From: Corbicula japonica
Lineage: Eukaryota; Mollusca; Bivalvia; Venerida; Cyrenidae
DNA length: 64,000 nt
Direction of reading: 5' to 3'
NCBI GenBank assembly: GCA_038501625.1
Contig: JAZAYU010000007.1
Span: 3,389,685 to 3,453,684, forward strand
Made by a program: the position numbers and the translations under genes. Below are positions 58,281 to 64,000 of this stretch, one piece after another. The stretch's first letter is position 1, and every line of letters begins with the position of its first letter. A model generated the notes under the pieces. That model made no database searches. It saw nothing but the letters and a program-made list of their open reading frames with translations, and was not told the DNA's origin.

Positions 58281-58308
58281 AAACCGAGTGCACCCTCGGT
58301 TTTTTTTT
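58281..58308 (+). other. Hairpin followed by a T-run
   Basis: An 8-bp stem AAACCGAG (58281-58288) with CTCGGTTT (58295-58302), loop TGCACC, ends in a T-run to 58308. It looks like an RNA terminator shape, but no transcript is identifiable upstream. Confidence 0.3.
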
Positions 58309-58488
58309 GTTATATACTTTTATAATCACTCACAAGCTGTTTTCTGTCTAATAATTTTTGATTTAGGAAACAAAATTGGTACTCATAAAACATAAAACAT
58401 CGGCTTGCATTTGCGAAAAGTCATTATTTAAGTAATAAATTACTATGTAATAACCTGAACCATAACGGGGATAATACAACGAGAAGTA

Positions 58489-58555
58489 ATTGTGATCTAT
58501 AGGAAAACGTCAGATTTCTAATCCGAAGATTGCAGGTTCGAATCTCACCAGGATC
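58489..58555 (+). pseudogene. tRNA-Arg(TCT)-like pseudogene or SINE head
   Basis: The anticodon arm TCAGA-TTTCTAA-TCCGA (58510-58526, one mismatch, anticodon TCT at 58517-58519) is followed by a five-base variable loop, then GCAGG-TTCGAAT with a decayed 3' T-stem (CTCAC), and CAGGATC resembling a 3' acceptor strand. The 5' acceptor strand and D arm (TGTGATCTATAGGAAAACG) no longer pair properly. A functional tRNA is unlikely. Confidence 0.55.
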
Positions 58556-58556
58556 A

Positions 58557-59690
58557 AAATTTCATTTGCCTTTTCTTCGATTGACACACACTTTATTAAC
58601 AACAAGTAGAAGTATTTGTACTTTATCATTATAAGTTGAATACCTTTATTTACAGATACGTACATGTAAGAAATCTGTAAGTAAATGCAAGACAAGAGAA
58701 CGTTCAGGACAGCCTAGCAACACAGTTTACAGGACGTTGTCTACGCTGCTAGTTAGTTTTAAAACAAAGAAAAATTTATCTTTACAGGTCACAGAGAAAA
58801 ACAACGACGATGCTTTGTTCGTCGAAACTTAAATTTATTCTGACAACTTCCATTCTACGTACATATTTCGATGCAGCAATTTACTTTTTGCTTGTCTGAA
58901 TGGTTTCAAATGTTTGACCAGATTTTAAGTAAAAACTATAAAGTTTAATAAAGTTATTTTTTTAGAAACATGTATGTAGATAATACATCTAAAATACACT
59001 GATCAAACTATAAATTAAAATTGAAGATTGATGAACACGAAAGCAATTACACCACAACGACCGCTACGCAGTTTTCTCTAAAGTAATTGCACCCACAAAT
59101 TTGTAAATTAATTTGAACAAAAGTTTCTCAATTTCTCAAGTGTCAAACTTAATGAAAATGTATTGATCTTCTGGCATTTTACAAGAAATCGTAATTAATC
59201 AGAATTATCGTGGTTTCAATAAATATGCCACCGACTATTTATAGCTTTATGCTCGGATAAGAACACATTGCTGAACGGAAGTTCGCACTTACAGAACGCC
59301 TACTGATCCGTGCTTTTAAACTTATAGGTGCCAGATTGTTAAACTACAACAATAAAAGTTTATCTTGGTAACTTTAAAATTTTAAATACATTGTATATGA
59401 GATCCGGCACTTTAAATATGTAATCTCGTTAGAGTGCTAACTCCCTGATATTGCTGGTTCTCGTTTCCACAATGACACGGTATGCAAATTAGGTACCATT
59501 TGACATTACCATTGATCAAACATTGGCCAGTCGGATAATAATCGATAATAATTAATAAATAAATAAAAAGGGAACTGAGAACTTCAATATTACCTATCAA
59601 AGAGAACCCCAAAGGCAAACATTACAAACAGGATGTATATCCTAGGTGATTTCAAAATATCCAAATCTATAATGGGGAAAATTACATATG
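58557..59690. other. Non-coding stretch
   Basis: Nothing recognised. Confidence 0.4.
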
Positions 59691-59885
59691 AATTATGAAT
59701 GGCCACATCAAGAAGACATAGCCTCCCTAAACAACCAAAACTTAGATGAAAATTGAGCGTGGTTTATGTAATGATCAATTTCAAAATGGACACAACAAAT
59801 AATTAACGTTAACGAAAATGAGAACCCGTGGTGTTACCACGACGGAACGGTCAACGGCAAAACAATTTGCCAATTGGTTTTAATA
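59691..59885 (-). repeat. Family B copy, 3' two thirds
   Basis: Reverse-order blocks GAATGGCCACATCAAGAAGA, AGCCTCCCTAAACAACCAAA and GAGAACCCGTGGTGTTACCA, then CGGAACGGTCAACGGCAAAA. Confidence 0.8.
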
Positions 59886-60224
59886 AGCATTTTCTTTGAG
59901 ATTATTACCTAATGGGCCTTTTAATCAGTTAATCAGAGTGTCGGTTCATCAAAGAGTGCAATAATCAAGAGTAATTCAATTTCAAACATCAGCTTATTTT
60001 AAGGAATTATAGAAGGTCTTATCACCAGCTGTCATCACCACTTGCTAGCAATTAAACCCTTTTATTTTGTACTTTCCAGCGGATTAAAGAATTTTCTAGG
60101 TGAAATAAAATTGGTATTTAACTATTTTCAAACAGAAGAATACACTTTTTTATTTTCACTGATTTTCACAAGTTCCGAATGAGAACGTTTAGAAAAAGGG
60201 TTCAAGTTTAGGTATTTGACGTCA

Positions 60225-60535
60225 TGACGTAACGTTTAAAAAATGAAATATGCATATCAGGAATGGCCACATCCAGCATAAACAGCCTCCCCACACAGCC
60301 AAAACGTGGAGAGGAAAAGAGAGCGTGGTATTACAATAATCAGTTTCAAAATGGACGCCACAAACAAATAACGAAAGTGAGGGGTTACTGGCAAAATAAA
60401 TTGCCACTGGGGGTTTAAACCAGGTTCTAGGGTGCACCAACCTCACACTTGCCCCAACAGGTTCTCGTATCACAACACAAGTACAAATTGTCTTGGTGAA
60501 ATAACTTCAACCCACCCATCGGCTCAACAATGTTG
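60225..60535 (-). repeat. Family B copy, near full length
   Basis: This is the best-preserved B copy: GCATATCAGGAATGGCCACA, AAACAGCCTCCCCACACAGC, ACTGGGGGTTTAAACCAGGT, ACACTTGCCCCAACAGGTTC and CTTCAACCCACCCATCGG. It lacks about 30 bp in the middle (the GTTACCGCCTTGG block). Confidence 0.9.
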
Positions 60536-62159
60536 CATGCAAAAGCACACAAACATATAAAACACAAGAAGCAAATAGCATTGCAAAGCCAAAGGGCGGG
60601 TACTCAATGATCTTACCGAGACCAGAACCGTTTTTGGCCCAATTTAATGCAAGTTTTCGATCTAATGAACGCATATTGTGAACTAAAGGCATAAAATAAA
60701 AAAAGAAAATTTGTTTTAACCAAGATAGAATTATTCGCTCGTAAACTCCGGCATTATGTATATTCACTCGTTGATTCGTCACTCGTGATAGTACGAATTC
60801 CGGGGCTCACTCGGTGAAATATATTTCTATTTTAAACTGGTAAAACAACATATTATCCTCTTTATCTCAACAATCAATTAATTCAACTGCACTATAGTAT
60901 GTCAGACAGTAAATATCACCGTGTTAGATTTTATAACACTTGCTTGAATAGGACTGTTTTGTAACTGTCTGATATGAGTATTAAAGCTGCCTATTCATAG
61001 TTCAGAGCAGAAAATGAATCACATATGCTTAATATTATTTGTACTACTTTGTAGTACCTATGAATGACTGAATAGGAGCAAAATTCGTCGACATTTTGGA
61101 ATATTCAGTACATTTTCTTCTGCAGTTTTTACTTTAACTTGAATTGTGAAAACACATATCTTGGTTCTGATACGTGAACAGGCAGCTTTTAATTTGGGGA
61201 AGGTAGATTGGGGCGGTGGTCGTGTAAAAGAACAGTTATTTTAATCATATTTTTTTTTGAATATTCGCACCCACAGAAAAGCGGCATTGTTGTCGAAAAG
61301 ATCGAGAACAATGTGTTAAATAATTTGTTGAAAACAACACAAATTAGTTTTTATGGGAAATGTAACTTTGCTACATTAAATTTGCTAATTCACACGTAAT
61401 TCGTTTGATGGGTACATGCTACTCTAACTAACATTTGCAGATGAGATATCTCAATCAAAAATCGACGGAAACATTTCAAGATCTGGGTTTTCTATAAATA
61501 ATTTACTTTTTTTTGCAAACAATGTCAACTTGTAAGATATGTTGGACCGCTGTTTAAAAAGAAAGAGTTTTACTACATGCCAAGCTATTTTAAATGACTT
61601 AAAAAACTCTACCTAACCGGTAAGACAGAGGGCAAAGAAAGAAAATAATCTTGTTAAATTCGAATGCATTATCCTTGTTCAAGAAATACCAATACGGCAG
61701 ACGTTCATGTCGTGTCTTGTTGTTATAATTTCATAAGCAACGTGTTCATGTTTGTTTTTTTAAACAACTCTTGTTTCTTGGTGGCTTCTTTATCCTGGTT
61801 TTTTGCAAATATATACATTTACTGAAACAAACCTGTAATTTTCCTTCGTTTTCAAAATCGATAGCGGATTTGTACAAATACACATAGTCTAGAAACAGTT
61901 CCATATCTTTCATTCAAAATGATTTACAACTGTGCCTGCTTCATTAATGTTTAAAACTTACCAACATACCAGCATTTATTTTTTGCTATTTCGAGAAAAT
62001 AACATCTTAAATCAAATCGATGTTTCTAAATTAAAATATGAATTAGCAAGATTAAATTTAATAAGAGCGCAACATATCAAAATTTTAATAGGGAAGGTAA
62101 ATTTATTTTATGTCAAAATATATTTAACAGTTCCATGTCTTATTGTTTCTAATTAGAAG
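60536..62159. other. Non-coding stretch
   Basis: Short unrecognised frames (60507-60782, 61208-61399, 61932-62156). No repeats were noticed. Confidence 0.4.
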
Positions 62160-62252
62160 CATGGCAATGCCTAGCCCCTGGTTGAGCGCAACTCAATATT
62201 TACACCAAAAACAGTACAATTTGATCCATCCCAACGACGGTATGCATGTGCA
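62160..62252 (-). repeat. Family A fragment, 5' half
   Basis: CCTAGCCCCTGGTTGAGCGC, AACTCAATATTTACACCAAA and TTGATCCATCCCAACGACGG are the inverse of the A 5' half. This is the only minus-orientation A copy I found. Confidence 0.8.
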
Positions 62253-62399
62253 GATTAATTACAATACTAGTAAATGTGTATGTTTGTACATTAGATTTGA
62301 TTGCAGATGTCATAAAACGCATGAACGTTTTTAAAAGTAAAACAAAAAATTTAATTCGGATACAGTAACAGTCACACGCAATTACAAACAGTCAAGAAG

Positions 62400-62605
62400 T
62401 AAAGAGAAACGGGAGCAAAATTTAAAGTTTGATTAAAAAAAAACAACAAACAACCAAATGTGAACCCTTGGTTGGATTTTAAACATGGTTCTAGAATGCA
62501 CAAACGTCATACATGTATTTCCACTTACAGATTCTTGTATAAAAATACAAGCACTAGATGCCATTATGGATGTGGCCATTCCTGCAATGCATATTGCACT
62601 CTCTA
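62400..62605. repeat. Family B pieces in opposite orientations
   Basis: A reverse B 5' part (GTGAACCCTTGGTTGG, TTAAACATGGTTCTAGAATG, GCACAAACGTCATACATG) is joined at about 62565 to a forward B 3' end (GGATGTGGCCATTCCTGCAA, TGCATATTGCACT). Confidence 0.65.
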
Positions 62606-63431
62606 ATGAGTTACCTTCATCCAGTAACTTTCTTTAAAAATGCATACCATATGCATTATATACATGTCTTCTTATTGTGTCTTATATTGAATAACATATC
62701 TGTCCTATTGATCTGAACACAGGGGTATTTTGGAGTTGATATTCAAATAAAATATGTTCTCTTTGAAATTCGTTCTTTGGAGAGCCTAGCTTAGCACGTG
62801 AAAGTTTGTTGCAAGAGGAAATACACTTTTTCGCTGACTTTTACAGATTGTAGCCCCATGAGTTATCTTATTATTGTTATTTGCGGTTTTAATTTATTTT
62901 AAAATTGGCTGTATATCATAAACGAACTATATCTTTTAAATGGCTATGTAAATGTTGTTCGAACCTGTCATTTTCCAAACGTTGCGTTTTCTGATTTTTT
63001 CTGATGCATGAAAACTGCAAAATCAGCCGAAAATCAACAGAAACTAGTATGTACAGTCGTTTACGTGCATTTCAGCATAATTATTATGCCAATATATATA
63101 CTTAGGACCAAAGGTTTAAAGGCAAGAATTAGCTAATTGGCTCTCACACTTAATCAATAATTTGTTATAATCAGTTAGTGTTACCAATATTTTTTTCTTT
63201 AAATATCTCCGCCAACATAGGTGGCAATCAATCAATGAACGAGTAAATGCACTGTATTTGTTAAACGTACAATATATTGCTTACATCTTTTTTAAATGCT
63301 ATTGTCATTTTCTTGCCAGATTTATTTGGATTGTGACCTTTTTAAAGTAACATGTTATATCGACCTCTTTTTGTATTTCTGTTTTCAAATATAGCAACAA
63401 ATAAGTCACAATATTTAGACCTTCTTGCAGG
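62606..63431. other. Non-coding stretch
   Basis: Nothing recognised. Confidence 0.4.
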
Positions 63432-63500
63432 TATCGTTTGGGATGGATCGAAATAGTACTGTTAAGTGTTGTATATATTGTGCGCTCTATGCGGTGCTAT
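63432..63500 (+). repeat. Family A fragment, 5' part
   Basis: ATCGTTTGGGATGGATCGAA, ATAGTACTGTTAAGTGTTGT and GTGCGCTCTATGCGGTGC. The 3' part is missing. Confidence 0.6.
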
Positions 63501-63617
63501 TCATAGACAAAACAAAATATTAAAGCCAAGGGAAACAGAAGCAAAGATCTTGTGTATGTATGTTGCGAAATACAATCCATAAGGCATCGGCTTACCTCAA
63601 AGCAATCAGCATGATCA

Positions 63618-63715
63618 GGGCCCTAGATCATAAAACTGAGATTGGACACCAGTCTCAAATCTCAAGTATCTGATAGGAGACTGGTCTCAAGCTTTGGTTT
63701 TATGATCTTGGGCCC
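63618..63715. mobile_element. Palindromic MITE, family P, short form (98 bp)
   Basis: The ends GGGCCCTAGATCATAAAACT and, inverted, GGGCCCAAGATCATAAAACC are present. The central TTGGCTGAAATGG segment of longer copies is deleted, leaving an almost pure hairpin. Confidence 0.88.
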
Positions 63716-64000
63716 AGGAATAATTCGCTTCAGTATCGCTAACAACAGTGCTTTGTTTTCAAGCTGTTCATAATGTTTTACGGGTCAGTTGTTTTCAGAT
63801 AATTGTTTCTTATATATATATTCCAACAGCTGTTTCTACAGCATTGTTTCCAAACTGATTATGCCACTAACATTCGAGCAATCGATCACAGTCTTGTCAC
63901 ATTGTACTTTGTTAAGACCACTATTAACAACTGCTTTTAGTCATTACGTGTCTTAACAAACATTCGTTACCCGTACAAGCTGTACGTAAATAGATTTACC
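63716..64000. other. Window end, no feature
   Basis: Short AT-rich sequence without recognised structure. Confidence 0.4.

Overview
The window reads as AT-rich, gene-poor nuclear DNA from an invertebrate animal. The one convincing protein gene is a complete, intronless rhodopsin-like receptor on the minus strand (24978-26171). Its motifs fit the invertebrate myosuppressin/FMRFamide/sex-peptide receptor group (DMSR-like). That receptor class, together with dense short non-coding transposons, suggests a lophotrochozoan and most likely a mollusc. The organism assignment is inference; nothing in the window names a species. No other open frame over about 60 codons looks like a real protein: the longer ones lie in tandem repeats, microsatellites or dispersed repeats.

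Nearly everything else recognisable is mobile or repetitive DNA. Two dispersed families dominate, named here A and B. Family A (about 200 bp) has a core around 'AACCGAGCCTGCAATATTTT'. Family B (about 310 bp full length) ends in a 'GGCCATTCCTGATATGCATA' block. At least 14 copies of A and over 20 of B lie in both orientations, often abutting each other. A third family (C, about 190-250 bp, inverted ends GGGGC...GGTACCTT) and a palindromic family (P, 98-144 bp, GGGCY...RTYATAAARCTGAG arms) behave like MITEs. Several insertions can be dated against an empty site inside the window. A P copy sits in one of two tandem 360-bp repeats (19643-20496). A C copy sits inside a B copy with an AAAT duplication (9631-9849). 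A 782-bp TTAA-flanked element interrupts one of two tandem copies (44598-45379).

Region by region: 0-8 kb, short direct repeats and isolated A/B copies. 8-16 kb, an element with CGCGAAAAT-rich inverted ends, C copies and many B copies, including an inverted B nest at 10.0-10.65 kb. 16-21 kb, P copies and tandem or direct duplications. 21-24.5 kb, quiet apart from a foldback at 23.56 kb. 25-26.2 kb, the receptor gene, with a strong 11-bp-stem hairpin about 180 bp before its start. 27-41 kb, sparse A, B, C and P copies. 41-46 kb, a MITE, a tandem repeat and a duplicated block. 46.8 kb, a compound (TAA)n(TAG)n microsatellite. 47.7-49.1 kb, two inverted-repeat elements, one with YY1-like sites in its ends. 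51.3-52.6 kb, a 1.25-kb element with perfect 21-bp ends. 53.3-56.9 kb, the most distinctive region: three arrays of a 21-bp repeat built from 7-bp subunits, two of which form a 1.19-kb foldback-like element. 57-64 kb, further A, B and P copies and a decayed tRNA-Arg-like sequence.

I found no operon-like organisation, CRISPR array, rRNA gene or viral gene. The region looks like a transposon-rich intergenic desert around a single neuropeptide-receptor gene.
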